Part shown: positions 55,328 to 64,000 of the stretch, piece by piece
Numbering within the stretch: the first letter of the stretch is position 1
Layout: every line of letters starts with the position of its first letter
Assembly (NCBI RefSeq): GCF_037892545.1
Contig: NZ_JBBKBG010000004.1
Coordinates: forward strand, 62,001 to 126,000
DNA from: Pseudogracilibacillus sp037892545
Lineage (GTDB): Bacteria; Bacillota; Bacilli; Bacillales; Amphibacillaceae
Reading direction: 5' to 3'
Length of the DNA stretch: 64,000 bases
Made by a program: the position numbers and the translations under genes
The notes under the pieces: model-generated
What the model was told of the DNA's origin: nothing
The model's input: the letters and a program-made list of their open reading frames with translations, nothing else
Databases searched by the model: none

Positions 55328-56125
55328 TTAATTCGTCAATCGTTGTTTTTTTGGTAAACTTTCTTGGATTAAAGTACGTACTTCTGTCGCTTTTTCTTCA
55401 TGAAAAAGTTGCACGATTTTACTTCCGACAATGACGCCATCCCCGTGGCTACTTAATTCCCTAGCTTGTGTTGCATTGGATACACCAAATCCGGCTAATA
55501 CTGGCACATTGCTGTATTCTTTTAATGTTTGTAAATAATCACTTACACGTGCATCATGATTCGCTCGTTCCCCTGTCGTTCCCGTAACGGAAACAGCATA
55601 TAAAAACCCTTCAGATTGTGCTGCAATCTTCTTTAAACGGTCTTCTGTACTTGTCAATGCGGCTAGACGAATATAGGCAATATCATTTGCCGCAAGACTT
55701 GGGGCAATTAATTCCTCTTCTTCCATTGGGATGTCAGGAACGATGATTCCATCGACCCCAACCTGTTTACAATCTGCAGCAAATTGTTCCACACCATAAG
55801 CGAAAATCGGATTAATGTAGGTCATTAATATAATAGGTACTTGACGCATGTCTTTTTTAGGTGCAATGGTATCTAGTACTTTCCGCAAATTTGTACCATG
55901 CTCTAATGCACGAATGCTCGCTTCCTGAATCGTAGGACCATCCGCAACAGGGTCTGAAAATGGGATCCCAAGCTCAATGGCAGCAGCCCCACTTTCTTCT
56001 AAAAATTGAATCCGATCATTTAATGTTTCTAATCCACCGTCTCCGGCAACGATATATGGTACGAATAAATTTTCATTACGTTGTTGAATTTCTTGGAAAT
56101 AATGATCTATTTTTGCTTTGCCCAT
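55328..56125 (-). CDS. trpA: tryptophan synthase alpha chain
   Basis: Cleaves indole-3-glycerol phosphate to indole, which passes to TrpB. 265 residues. The catalytic Glu and Asp are in AAIELGIPFSDPVADGP, and the phosphate-binding GFGVSNATQ is present. It begins immediately after the trpB stop with no gap. It is the last gene of trpEDCFBA. Confidence 0.97.
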   Translation of the reverse strand: MGKAKIDHYFQEIQQRNENLFVPYIVAGDGGLETLNDRIQFLEESGAAAIELGIPFSDPVADGPTIQEASIRALEHGTNLRKVLDTIAPKKDMRQVPIILMTYINPIFAYGVEQFAADCKQVGVDGIIVPDIPMEEEELIAPSLAANDIAYIRLAALTSTEDRLKKIAAQSEGFLYAVSVTGTTGERANHDARVSDYLQTLKEYSNVPVLAGFGVSNATQARELSSHGDGVIVGSKIVQLFHEEKATEVRTLIQESLPKKQRLTN

Positions 56126-57322
56126 TTATTTCGACTCCAATCTATCTTTCACTTGTTGTACATCTTTATCTCCACGACCTGATAGGCAAATGACGATAAT
56201 GTCTCCTGGATGTACTTGTTTAGCTAATTTTTTTGCATATGCAACAGCATGAGCACTTTCTAAAGCAGGGATGATACCTTCTGTTTTGGATAATAGTTGA
56301 AAAGCTTCTAATGCTTCATCATCATTAATAGCATCGTATGTTACACGGTTCGTTTCTTTTAGATGACTATGTTCCGGACCGACACCTGGATAATCTAATC
56401 CAGCCGATATAGAAAAAGCTTCTTGAATTTGTCCGTTACTGTCTTGTAGTAGTTTTGTCATTGTACCGTGTAAAATACCCGTTTCTCCAACAGATAAGGT
56501 GGCGGCATGTTTTCCTTGTGTAACACCTAATCCACCCGCTTCCACTCCGTACATCTGGACATTTGTTTCATCGATGAATGGATAAAACATCCCCATCGCA
56601 TTACTTCCACCACCGACAGCGGCGATGACATGATTAGGCATCTGTCCGATTTGTTCCGTTATTTGGTTTTTCGTTTCAAATCCAATGATCGATTGAAAAT
56701 CACGAACAATTTTTGGAAATGGATGTGGACCAACGACAGAACCTAAAATATAATGTGTATCCTCTACATTCGCAACCCAATAGCGTAATGCTTCATTTAC
56801 TGCATCTTTTAATGTACTACTTCCTTGTTCTACACCGACAACCTTAGCACCGAGCAATTCCATGCGGAAAACATTCAATGCTTGACGTTTAATATCTTTT
56901 GCACCCATAAAAACGATACATTCTAAATCAAGTAATGCACAAACAGTTGCGGTTGCAACACCGTGTTGACCAGCACCAGTTTCGGCTACAATTTTTTTCT
57001 TGCCCATTCGTTTTGCAAGTAATGCTTGCCCAAGGGAGTTATTAATTTTATGTGCACCTGTATGGTTTAAATCTTCTCGTTTTAAAAAGACGCGTACATC
57101 ACCGATTGCTTTGGCGAAGTTGATTGCTTCATATAGCGGTGTTTCACGACCGACATAGTCTTTTAAATAAGCATGAAACTCCTCCATAAAATGGTCATCC
57201 TTTATGGCATCTTCATATGCTGCTTCTAATTCTAATAATGCAGGCATTAATAATTCAGGAACGAACCGTCCGCCGAATGTACCGTATTTTCCTTCTTTAG
57301 TTGGCATTGAGTATGTTGTCAT
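56126..57322 (-). CDS. trpB: tryptophan synthase beta chain
   Basis: PLP enzyme condensing indole with serine, 398 residues. The PLP Lys is in LNHTGAHKINNSLGQ, the Glu-containing AETGAGQHGVATA loop follows, and GGGSNAMGMF binds the cofactor phosphate. It is the TrpB1 type (GRFVPELLMPALLELE). It overlaps trpF by four bases. Confidence 0.97.
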   Translation of the reverse strand: MTTYSMPTKEGKYGTFGGRFVPELLMPALLELEAAYEDAIKDDHFMEEFHAYLKDYVGRETPLYEAINFAKAIGDVRVFLKREDLNHTGAHKINNSLGQALLAKRMGKKKIVAETGAGQHGVATATVCALLDLECIVFMGAKDIKRQALNVFRMELLGAKVVGVEQGSSTLKDAVNEALRYWVANVEDTHYILGSVVGPHPFPKIVRDFQSIIGFETKNQITEQIGQMPNHVIAAVGGGSNAMGMFYPFIDETNVQMYGVEAGGLGVTQGKHAATLSVGETGILHGTMTKLLQDSNGQIQEAFSISAGLDYPGVGPEHSHLKETNRVTYDAINDDEALEAFQLLSKTEGIIPALESAHAVAYAKKLAKQVHPGDIIVICLSGRGDKDVQQVKDRLESK

Positions 57323-57930
57323 TGTGATCCATCCTTTTTCGCTAAAGTAATAAATTGTTCAATTTTTTTTGCATCCTTTATTCCGTTCGTTTCGACACCA
57401 CTTGACACATCGACAGCATATGGTTGTACTTGTGTTCGTGCTTGTGCGACATTTTTGGACGTTAAACCACCAGCTAAAATGAGTTTGTTTCTATCTATAT
57501 CGAATTGATTGAGTGTCGTCCAATCAAATGTGACACCAGACCCACCTCGAAATTCCTTTGGTGGACTATCGATTAAAATATAGTCAGCTGGATAATGGTT
57601 CATTAATTCATTCGTCACTTTTTCACTTGAGAATGCTTTTATAACTGGATATGGTAGGGAGGTTGCAAATGCCGCACTCTCATCTCCGTGTAGCTGAATA
57701 TAATCTAAGCCAACCTGTTCTGCGATATGACAAATATTTTCTTTCGTTTCATTCACGAACACACCGACTTTTTTGATCGTTTTTCCTAATGTGTTGGCAA
57801 TTTCTGCTGCTTTTTCTGTCGATACTTGTCTTTTGCTCGGTGCAAATACAAATCCGATAAAATTTGCCCCGTTTTCTTCCACAACTTTTGCCATTTCTAT
57901 CGATGTGATGCCACATATTTTTACGTTCAT
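57319..57930 (-). CDS. trpF: phosphoribosylanthranilate isomerase
   Basis: Third step of tryptophan synthesis, 203 residues. VKICGITSIEMA with the catalytic Cys at the N-terminus and the general-acid Asp near VDVSSGVETNGIKD are present. ATGA overlaps join it to both trpC and trpB. It is a free-standing enzyme, not fused to TrpC. Confidence 0.96.
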   Translation of the reverse strand: MNVKICGITSIEMAKVVEENGANFIGFVFAPSKRQVSTEKAAEIANTLGKTIKKVGVFVNETKENICHIAEQVGLDYIQLHGDESAAFATSLPYPVIKAFSSEKVTNELMNHYPADYILIDSPPKEFRGGSGVTFDWTTLNQFDIDRNKLILAGGLTSKNVAQARTQVQPYAVDVSSGVETNGIKDAKKIEQFITLAKKDGSQ

Positions 57931-58715
57931 TTAACACCCTTCTTTTCTTCAAATGGTAATTGGAATTCCTCCATTTTATCGGCAACATTTGTTGCACGCA
58001 TGAGTGTTTCGCCGACTAAGATGGCTTCTGCTCCAGCATCCTTTACTATGGCGACATCATCCTCTGTTTCAATACCACTTTCACTAATAAAAATAATCTC
58101 ATTATGACGTACCATTTTTGCCAAACGATTAGTCGTTTGTAGGTCGACATGGAATGTTTTTAAATCGCGATTATTCACACCGACTAATTTCGGGTTAAGT
58201 TGTAAGACGCGTTCCATTTCTTCTTCATTATGAACTTCACAAAGTACTTCCAAATCTAAACTTATTGCGTAATCGTATAAACGCCTTAAATGTGCATCAT
58301 CGAGTGCTGCCGCGATGAGTAAAATAATATTTGCTCCATATGCTTTTGCACGGTCAATTTGAATTTCGTCGATGATAAAATCTTTACAAAGAATTGGAAT
58401 ATGTACTGCTGCACGTACATTTTGTAAATCTTCCATCGTTCCTTTGAAAAAGGGGGTATCAGTCAGTACAGAAATAGCGCTAGCCCCATGCTGTTCATAT
58501 AATTTTGCTTGTTGAACAGGATCGACATGTTCATTGATCATTCCTTTAGACGGGGAAGCACGTTTGATTTCTGCAATGATCCCCATTTGATGATTTGCTC
58601 GAATCGTTTCGTAAAAAGTTGGTACTTTTTTATACTCATTTGTTGGGAAAGTTTCGCGATGTATCTGTTGCACTTCTTTTGCCTTTTCTTGTAAAATTTT
58701 CGTTAAAATTGTCAT
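57927..58715 (-). CDS. trpC: indole-3-glycerol phosphate synthase
   Basis: Fourth step of the pathway, about 262 residues. IIAEIKRASPSKG, ISVLTDTPFFKG, CKDFIIDEIQ and VGVNNRDLKTF carry the catalytic Lys and Glu residues. ATG 58715 is at proper spacing from AAAGGTG; GTG 58724 and ATG 58718 in the same frame are nearer to the site. It lies about 13 bp after trpD. Confidence 0.95.
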   Translation of the reverse strand: MTILTKILQEKAKEVQQIHRETFPTNEYKKVPTFYETIRANHQMGIIAEIKRASPSKGMINEHVDPVQQAKLYEQHGASAISVLTDTPFFKGTMEDLQNVRAAVHIPILCKDFIIDEIQIDRAKAYGANIILLIAAALDDAHLRRLYDYAISLDLEVLCEVHNEEEMERVLQLNPKLVGVNNRDLKTFHVDLQTTNRLAKMVRHNEIIFISESGIETEDDVAIVKDAGAEAILVGETLMRATNVADKMEEFQLPFEEKKGVK

Positions 58716-58728
58716 CATTATCACCTTT

Positions 58729-59757
58729 TTAAGAAATTATAGAATGAGCTTCATTGTTACTTACACGGATTAAATAATGTAATGCGTGAAGTGCTTTTCC
58801 GGATTGAATACTTTCTTTGGCAATATCTATTCCTTCTATAATGGTACTTGCCTTTCCGTTTGCAAATAAGCCTAATGCTGCATTAAATAAAACAGTATCT
58901 AAATACGCACTCGGTTCATTGTTTAAAACACTTCGTAAAATTTCCGCATTTTGTTTTGCATCGCCGCCACGAATAGCTTCGTTATCGTAAACAGGTAAAC
59001 CGACATCATTTGGATGTACTGTAAATGATTGGATCTTTCCGTCCTCTAGTAGCACAAGATGGTTATCCCCTGCGAGTGATCCTTCATCCATATTTCCTGC
59101 ACCATTCAGGACGAGCGCACGTTTTCTACCTAATGTTCTTAATGCTTTCGCAATGGTCGTTAATTTTGTACGATCATATACACCAATTAATTGTGCATCT
59201 AATTCTATCGGATTAGTTAAAGGACCAATTAAGTTAAAAATTGTTGGCAATCCTAGTTGTTGTCTCACTTGCATAAATGGTTTTAATTTTGCATGGACAT
59301 GTGGTGCAAATAAAAAGACGATATTGTTTTCCTTTAAGGTTGTTTCGATTTGTTCTTTCGTCATCGTTAAAGATACGCCGAGTTGTTCTAACACGTCTGC
59401 ACTTCCAGTTGTACTTGATACACTTCGATTGCCATGTTTTGCAACAGGGATACCGGCACCTGCTAATACGAATGCAGATGTCGTACTAATATTGAAGCTG
59501 TTCGACCGATCTCCACCTGTACCGCAGTTATCCATCACATTTGCTAGTTGGATATCACTCATGACAGATTGTTCTCGAATGACTTGAGCGATTCCAGCGA
59601 TTTCTTCTGGTGTTTCCCCTTTTATACGAAGTGCTGTTAAAAATGCAGCTATTTGTGAATCTGGGATCTCTTCTGTTAAACATAAATTCGTCACATGACC
59701 TATTTCATCCATCGTTAAATCATTCGCTTGCATTAATTTTTCAAGATAATCTCTCAT
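58729..59757 (-). CDS. trpD: anthranilate phosphoribosyltransferase
   Basis: Second step, transferring phosphoribose from PRPP to anthranilate, 342 residues. The PRPP loop is DNCGTGGDRSNSFNISTTSA, followed by KHGNRSVSSTTGSADVLEQL. There is no fused glutaminase domain, and no trpG in the operon, as in Bacillus where the shared PabA serves both pathways. It starts 13 bp after trpE. Confidence 0.96.
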   Translation of the reverse strand: MRDYLEKLMQANDLTMDEIGHVTNLCLTEEIPDSQIAAFLTALRIKGETPEEIAGIAQVIREQSVMSDIQLANVMDNCGTGGDRSNSFNISTTSAFVLAGAGIPVAKHGNRSVSSTTGSADVLEQLGVSLTMTKEQIETTLKENNIVFLFAPHVHAKLKPFMQVRQQLGLPTIFNLIGPLTNPIELDAQLIGVYDRTKLTTIAKALRTLGRKRALVLNGAGNMDEGSLAGDNHLVLLEDGKIQSFTVHPNDVGLPVYDNEAIRGGDAKQNAEILRSVLNNEPSAYLDTVLFNAALGLFANGKASTIIEGIDIAKESIQSGKALHALHYLIRVSNNEAHSIIS

Positions 59758-59770
59758 GAGAAAATTCCCC

Positions 59771-61156
59771 CTAATTTTTTAAATTTGTTAATGACTTTGC
59801 CTTATGCAACGTTTCCATATATTCATTTTCAGCGATTGAATCTTGGACGATTCCTGCTCCAGCTTGCACATATGCTTTTTCATCTTTGATGATGAACGAA
59901 CGGATTGCAATCGCAATATTTATGTCGTGATTAAACGTAATGTAGCCAATTCCACCAGCGTAAAATCCGCGGCGTTCATCCTCTAATTCATTAATAATTT
60001 GCATGGCCCTAATTTTTGGAGAACCTGATACCGTTCCAGCAGGTAAACAAGCGACCAATGCATCAAAACTCGTTAAATGATCTTTTAATGTTCCGTGTGT
60101 TTCGGAGACGATATGCATGACATGTTCATACTTTACGATATCTTTATATACCGGAACTTGGATGCTTCCTTGTTTACAAATAGGATGTAAATCTCTTTTA
60201 CTTAGTTGGACGAGCATATCGTGTTCGGCAACTTCTTTTGGATCTTGTAATAATTCATATGCGATCATTGCATCTTCTACTTCATTTTTTCCCCTTGGCT
60301 TCGTTCCTGCTATCGGATTTGTCACGACCGTTCTTCCTGTAGTTTGAACGAGACTTTCCGGTGATGCACCGATAATGAGATAATCTGTAAAATCAATGTA
60401 GAACATGTAAGGGGAAGGATTCGCCGTCCGTAATTTTCGGTAAATTGAAAATGGGTCGTCTGTGATCGTTGCAACCATTCGCTGTGATAAAACAATTTGT
60501 TCACATTCCCCTTTTTCGATATACTGTTTTGCTTTATTTACTCTGTCGATGAATACATCTTTTTCAACCGTTGATGTAAATTCGAATGGTGCAATCGTTG
60601 GATCTTCAATCGTCATTTCCTTTTTTAATTGACCTTCGATGTTTTGAATATGACGATCGATTTCTGCTTCTGTTTTTTCGTTCGTATGTAACTTGATAAT
60701 ATGAGCAGCTTCTGTCCGATGTTCATAAGCGATAATCGTGTCATATACCATGAAGTGATAATCAGGCATTTCTAAATCATCTTCCTTTTCGGCACCGATG
60801 TTTGTGAAAGGACGTATAGCATCATAACCGATATAACCGATAGCTCCACCCGAGAAAGGTAGCGGTAAGTCTGCCTCTATTTTTGGGAAATGTTCTTTAA
60901 AATATTGTAAAACGTGCATCTCATATGTGGACGTTTCGTTTGTTTCTAAGTTGTGTACCGTCGTTGTCGTACCGTAACCGATTATTTCCTCGTAAGGATT
61001 TGCACCAACATAAGAGAACTTCCCCTTCGTTTCGTGTTGGAAGGAACTTTCTAATAAAAACTTTTTCGTACCTTCTAATCGTTTAAATATTCCTACAGGT
61101 GTTAATGTATCAGCATTTATCTTTGAAGATGTATATGTGTTTTGTTGTTTAATCAT
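59771..61156 (-). CDS. trpE: anthranilate synthase component I
   Basis: Makes anthranilate from chorismate and ammonia or glutamine-derived ammonia, 461 residues. The feedback site LLES-type sequence KKFLLESSF is near the N-terminus. The chorismate-binding domain shows CEQIVLSQRM, NPIAGTKPRG, VKYEHVMHIVSETHG and PAGTVSGSPKIRAM. AGGAGG precedes the ATG. It is the first gene after the tandem T-box leader. Confidence 0.96.
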   Translation of the reverse strand: MIKQQNTYTSSKINADTLTPVGIFKRLEGTKKFLLESSFQHETKGKFSYVGANPYEEIIGYGTTTTVHNLETNETSTYEMHVLQYFKEHFPKIEADLPLPFSGGAIGYIGYDAIRPFTNIGAEKEDDLEMPDYHFMVYDTIIAYEHRTEAAHIIKLHTNEKTEAEIDRHIQNIEGQLKKEMTIEDPTIAPFEFTSTVEKDVFIDRVNKAKQYIEKGECEQIVLSQRMVATITDDPFSIYRKLRTANPSPYMFYIDFTDYLIIGASPESLVQTTGRTVVTNPIAGTKPRGKNEVEDAMIAYELLQDPKEVAEHDMLVQLSKRDLHPICKQGSIQVPVYKDIVKYEHVMHIVSETHGTLKDHLTSFDALVACLPAGTVSGSPKIRAMQIINELEDERRGFYAGGIGYITFNHDINIAIAIRSFIIKDEKAYVQAGAGIVQDSIAENEYMETLHKAKSLTNLKN

Positions 61157-61170
61157 TTCTTATTTCCTCC

Positions 61171-61440
61171 TAAAATAAAAAAGTCCTCTACAAACATATA
61201 TATGTTTGTAGAGGACGATGATAGACCGTGGTGCCACCTCATGTTAAAGGGGTATAAATTTCCCTTTATCTCGTTTTCAAATACGGAATACATTGTTTGT
61301 ATTCGATATTCTATCCGTATAACGTCGGAAGAACGGAATCTCCTACTAAAAAAGCAGTCGTTCAAAGATTCTCTCGTAAGCCCATTCCACTTTTATCCAC
61401 ATACTAGGATCCCACCATCCCTAGCTCTCTTTGATGTTTC
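61171..61440 (-). promoter_or_regulatory. trpE-proximal tryptophan T-box
   Basis: On the minus strand the T-box AGGTGGCACCACGG lies at 61226-61239. The terminator is a long perfect hairpin, GTCCTCTACAAACATA and its complement (61183-61216), followed by TTTTTTATTTT. The stem I region near 61390-61435 has AGAGAGCTAGGGATGGTGGG, and the specifier is TGG (plus-strand CCA 61382-61384) within GGAATGGGC, decoding Trp. Confidence 0.92.
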
Positions 61441-61504
61441 TTAAAAATGTACTCCTCTTACTTTGCGATTTGTACATACATATGAAGTTGTTCTATAGAA
61501 AGGT

Positions 61505-61765
61505 AGCATAAAATAAAAAACACCTCCATCCATAAAAAAGGACGAGGATCGCGGTGCCACCTTTATTAGCAATAATATTTGCTCACTTTGGTGAATAGAT
61601 ATATATCTATTCGTCTCATATAACGGGAGACTAAATCGTTAAAGCCTACTGAAGTAATGATTCGTTCGGTTTAAATGCCAGAAAGTCCATTCATCTATGT
61701 GTCACACTAGTTCTCACCAAACCACTAGCTCTCTAAAGTGTCTACCATAGATTACTCTTCTTTCT
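61505..61765 (-). promoter_or_regulatory. trpE-distal tryptophan T-box
   Basis: The second T-box, AGGTGGCACCGCGAT, is at 61548-61562 on the minus strand. Its terminator pairs CCTCGTCC with GGATGGAGG (one bulge), followed by TTTTTTATTTT (about 61508-61550). Stem I contains AGAGAGCTAGTGGTTTGGTG, and the specifier is again TGG (plus-strand CCA 61687-61689) within GATGAATGGAC. Transcripts must pass both switches to reach trpE. Confidence 0.92.
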
Positions 61766-61793
61766 CCTTGCATATGTATAAGATTTGATTACA

Positions 61794-61822
61794 ATCATAA
61801 TAAATATTAAAACGTTTGTCAA
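61794..61822 (-). promoter_or_regulatory. trp operon promoter
   Basis: On the minus strand TTGACA (61817-61822) and TATGAT (61794-61799) are exactly 17 bp apart. The predicted start near 61787 gives a leader of about 630 nt that contains both T-boxes. Confidence 0.85.
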
Positions 61823-62042
61823 CCATAAAAATGAAATATTTCAAAAATTTAAACAGATTACGTATACTGAATGAATTTACTAAAGAAACAAATAAGTTTG
61901 CGTTATGAAAGATCAGAGTAAAAAAGTTGGATTTTGTGATACTTTACAGGAAATATGGGTAACATCTTTAAGTAATCTATGAGAATCGAATACTTCGTGT
62001 TACTGCCCTATCAAGTATACATATCCAACTTTATGTTTGATC
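61823..62042. other. intergenic region between the trp promoter and the nitroreductase gene
   Basis: About 220 bp of AT-rich DNA. No gene or convincing terminator for the minus-strand nitroreductase gene was seen. Confidence 0.4.
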
Positions 62043-62600
62043 TTATCCTTTATAAATGGTTAATTTTTCATCGATGTTAGTACGGGGCTTTACTTCTGGT
62101 GTATCATCAAAATATCCTAAATGGATGAAACCGACAATTTTCTCTGTGTCTGCTACATCTAAAATCTCTTTTACTTTCGGATCGTATATATGAGGGTTCG
62201 TTTTCCAACAAACTCCTAAGTCTTGTTCCCAAGCTAGTAAGGAGAAATTATGAATGAAGCTAGCTATAGCGCCAAAGTTTTCATCCCATTGCTTCTGTTT
62301 TTCTGGTTCTTGCATGATCGCTACTAAAATAGCATTTGGTTCATTTAAATAGTTTTCACGATTTTCTTGCATATCTTCTTCATAAGTTAAACTAACTTTT
62401 TTCGCAAAAGTTGGTAACATTTCTTTATCGATAAAAATAAAGCGCCAAGGTTCACGTAAGCCATGTGTTGGTGCCCAAATAGATTGGTCTAATAAGGCAC
62501 GAACAGTAGCTTCTTCAACCTTTTTATCATTGTATCCTTTCTTAATCGAACGGCGTTCACGAATAATCTTCGCAATTGCGGATGGTTGTAATTCTTTCAC
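62043..62600 (-). CDS. nitroreductase family protein
   Basis: FMN-dependent NAD(P)H oxidoreductase fold, 185 residues. IIRERRSIKKGYNDKKV and IWAPTHGLREPWRFIFID provide the FMN contacts, and GVCWKTNPHIYDPKVKEIL plus GFIHLGYFDDTPEVKPRT end the domain. The GTG start has an excellent AGGAGGAG site. The physiological substrate is unknown; it resembles the short YfhC/YdjA-type members. Confidence 0.87.
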   Translation of the reverse strand: MKELQPSAIAKIIRERRSIKKGYNDKKVEEATVRALLDQSIWAPTHGLREPWRFIFIDKEMLPTFAKKVSLTYEEDMQENRENYLNEPNAILVAIMQEPEKQKQWDENFGAIASFIHNFSLLAWEQDLGVCWKTNPHIYDPKVKEILDVADTEKIVGFIHLGYFDDTPEVKPRTNIDEKLTIYKG

Positions 62601-62764
62601 TTAAAACTCCTCCTAATCATTGAATAAACCGAAGTTTCCGTCACAAATTATATAGGAAAGGGCTTCAAATAGCAAATGTTGTTTTAATAAGGGTTTCTAT
62701 TAGAAATGTTTTCATTTATAGGTCATAATAATAGTGACAAGACAACTGTAAAGAGGTGTGTACA

Positions 62765-63802
62765 ATGAAAAATTACGTAAAGAAAAAAGGTGTCACATTA
62801 TCACCGAACGACTATTTTATAACAGCTTTAAGTTATATGGCATTAGGATTGTTCTCCTCCCTTATTATTGGACTTATAATGAAAACAATAGGAGAGCAAT
62901 TAGCATTATATAATATCGCCAATATTGGCCCGATGTTCATAGAAATGGGTACATTTGCGATGGATAACAAAATAATGGGAGGAGCGATTGGTGTTGCCAT
63001 TGCATATGGCTTACAAGCACCACCATTAGTATTGTTTTCTGCGCTATTTGCAGGAGCGTTTGGGGCAGAGTTAGGTGGACCAGCTGGAAGCTATGTTGCA
63101 GCATTAATAGCGACTGAGATAGGGAAATTAGTCTATCAAACTACTCGTGTCGATATTATTGTAACGCCTTTTACGACGATTTTTATTGGGTATATAACAG
63201 GAAAGTTCGTCGGAATCCCGATTCAACAAGGAATGCTTTGGTTAGGAGAAATGATTAATTGGTCTACTACACAAAGGCCATTCATTATGGGGATCATCGT
63301 AGCTGTTTTAATGGGATGGGCATTGACGGCACCGATTTCAAGTGTTGCGATTGCATTTATGTTATCTTTAGATGGTTTAGCAGCAGGAGCAGCTGTCATC
63401 GGTTGTTCTGCACAAATGGTCGGTTTTGCTGCCGCTAGCTATCGTGAAAACGGGATTGGTGGGTTCCTTGCACAAGGGATTGGAACATCGATGTTACAAG
63501 TTGCAAATATCATTCGAAACCCAGCAATATTAATCCCACCGACTGTTGCCGGAGTGATTCTCGCACCGATAGGGACAGCTATTTTTATGATGGAAAACAA
63601 TACAGCAGGAGCAGGAATGGGAACGAGTGGTTTAGTTGGACAAATGATGGCATTTGAGACGATGGGCTTTACATGGACGGTGTTCATTCAAGTTCTGTTG
63701 CTTCATATTATTGCTCCGATCATTATTAGTGTGCTTTGTACGATGTATCTACGAAAAATTGGTTGGATTAAAGAAGGAGATATGGCTTTGTCATTTGAAT
63801 AA
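62765..63802 (+). CDS. PTS_EIIC_2-type membrane protein
   Basis: About 345 residues with eight or more membrane spans, rich in Gly and Ala. The sequence type (GGAIGVAIAYGLQAPPLVLF, GAELGGPAGSYVAALIATEIG, GAGMGTSGLVGQMMAFE) fits the family annotated as PTS sugar transporter subunit IIC that occurs without EIIA/EIIB partners. No PTS phosphorylation domain is present or adjacent, so sugar transport is not established. ATG 62765 follows AGAGGTGTG; a GTG nine bases earlier overlaps that site. Confidence 0.75.
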   Translation: MKNYVKKKGVTLSPNDYFITALSYMALGLFSSLIIGLIMKTIGEQLALYNIANIGPMFIEMGTFAMDNKIMGGAIGVAIAYGLQAPPLVLFSALFAGAFGAELGGPAGSYVAALIATEIGKLVYQTTRVDIIVTPFTTIFIGYITGKFVGIPIQQGMLWLGEMINWSTTQRPFIMGIIVAVLMGWALTAPISSVAIAFMLSLDGLAAGAAVIGCSAQMVGFAAASYRENGIGGFLAQGIGTSMLQVANIIRNPAILIPPTVAGVILAPIGTAIFMMENNTAGAGMGTSGLVGQMMAFETMGFTWTVFIQVLLLHIIAPIIISVLCTMYLRKIGWIKEGDMALSFE

Positions 63803-63911
63803 TTAATACATTGTGATATATAAATCTTATATAATATTTGGATGGAAACGGATTGGATTTTGTTATAAGATGAAAGTAGGTAAACACTTTTGAAGGGATA
63901 GAGATGGATTT

Positions 63912-64000
63912 ATGGAGCATGCGGTACAACTAGTAGTAGAAAATGTAGCGCAAGGTGGAAGTTCATTTGGTGTAGACCTTGTGTAAGAAGGGAACATCAT
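63912..64000 (+). pseudogene. nucleoside/guanine deaminase-like gene, 5' end, interrupted by TAA
   Basis: From ATG 63912, behind AGGGATAGAG, the frame encodes MEHAVQLVVENVAQGGSSFG then VDLV, TAA (63984-63986), and continues in frame as EGNI to the window edge. This resembles the start of the cytidine/guanine deaminase family (typically ...GGxPFGAVLVKxGxII), with the stop where a Lys codon (AAA or AAG) is expected. Zinc-site motifs would lie beyond the window. The family call rests on a short stretch and is tentative. Confidence 0.45.

Noticed and set aside
1..64000. tRNA, rRNA, CRISPR array, prophage or insertion sequence
   Set aside because: No cloverleaf tRNA sequence, rRNA segment, regular spacer array, integrase or transposase was recognised on either strand.

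Overview
The window is AT-rich chromosomal DNA of an endospore-forming Firmicute, almost certainly a member of the Bacillaceae. The evidence is spoIIR, a CotY/CotZ-type spore coat protein, lipoteichoic acid synthase, RNA polymerase delta subunit, T-box leaders, strong AGGAGG-type ribosome binding sites with frequent TTG/GTG starts, and a gene order that follows the Bacillus subtilis argS-pyrG-fba-rho-prfA-glyA-upp segment. The species cannot be named from the sequence alone.

Layout. 1-4.7 kb: tail of a YwhD-like gene, a class A penicillin-binding protein on the minus strand, ywiB and argS. 4.8-14.4 kb: a fatty/branched acyl-CoA degradation block (FadF-type Fe-S oxidoreductase behind a near-consensus FadR box, 3-hydroxybutyryl-CoA dehydrogenase, two acyl-CoA dehydrogenases, a TetR regulator, and the fused B12 mutase IcmF). 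14.6-32.6 kb: core genes rpoE, pyrG, fba, tal, murA, glpX, rho, rpmE (type B), prfA, prmC, spoIIR, tsaC/ywlC, mntP, ywlE, a chemotaxis-type transducer, rpiB, ywlG, glyA and upp. The pyrG leader has the hallmarks of CTP-sensing reiterative-initiation attenuation. Compared with B. subtilis as I recall it, spo0F (between pyrG and fba) and tdk (between rpmE and prfA) are missing here. 32.7-34.8 kb: modABC molybdate importer.

35-43.2 kb: a T-box-controlled branched-chain amino acid operon, ilvB-ilvN-ilvC-leuB-leuC-leuD-ilvA, which lacks leuA and ends in a short threonine dehydratase without a regulatory domain. 43.3-44.0 kb: three tandem copies of a ~248-bp non-coding repeat. 44.2-52.5 kb: ltaS (minus strand), an NCS2 nucleobase permease, an exoA gene broken by one in-frame TGA at a conserved Trp position, a GntR(YtrA-type)/ABC transporter operon with twin palindromic operators and an unrecognised exported protein, and a thioredoxin-like gene. 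52.5-55.3 kb: spore coat gene, a YheO/DauR-like regulator, and a ThiF/MoeB enzyme. 55.3-61.8 kb (minus strand): a complete trpEDCFBA operon behind two tandem tryptophan T-boxes. 61.8-64 kb: nitroreductase, a PTS_EIIC_2-type membrane protein, and the first codons of what looks like a nucleoside deaminase gene interrupted by TAA.

The window is mostly housekeeping and biosynthesis. The less ordinary items are the tandem repeat array, the twin-operator GntR/ABC module, the inverted repeat straddling the rpmE promoter, the two nonsense-interrupted genes, the ltaS stop codon placed in a terminator loop, and the absences of leuA and spo0F from their usual places.
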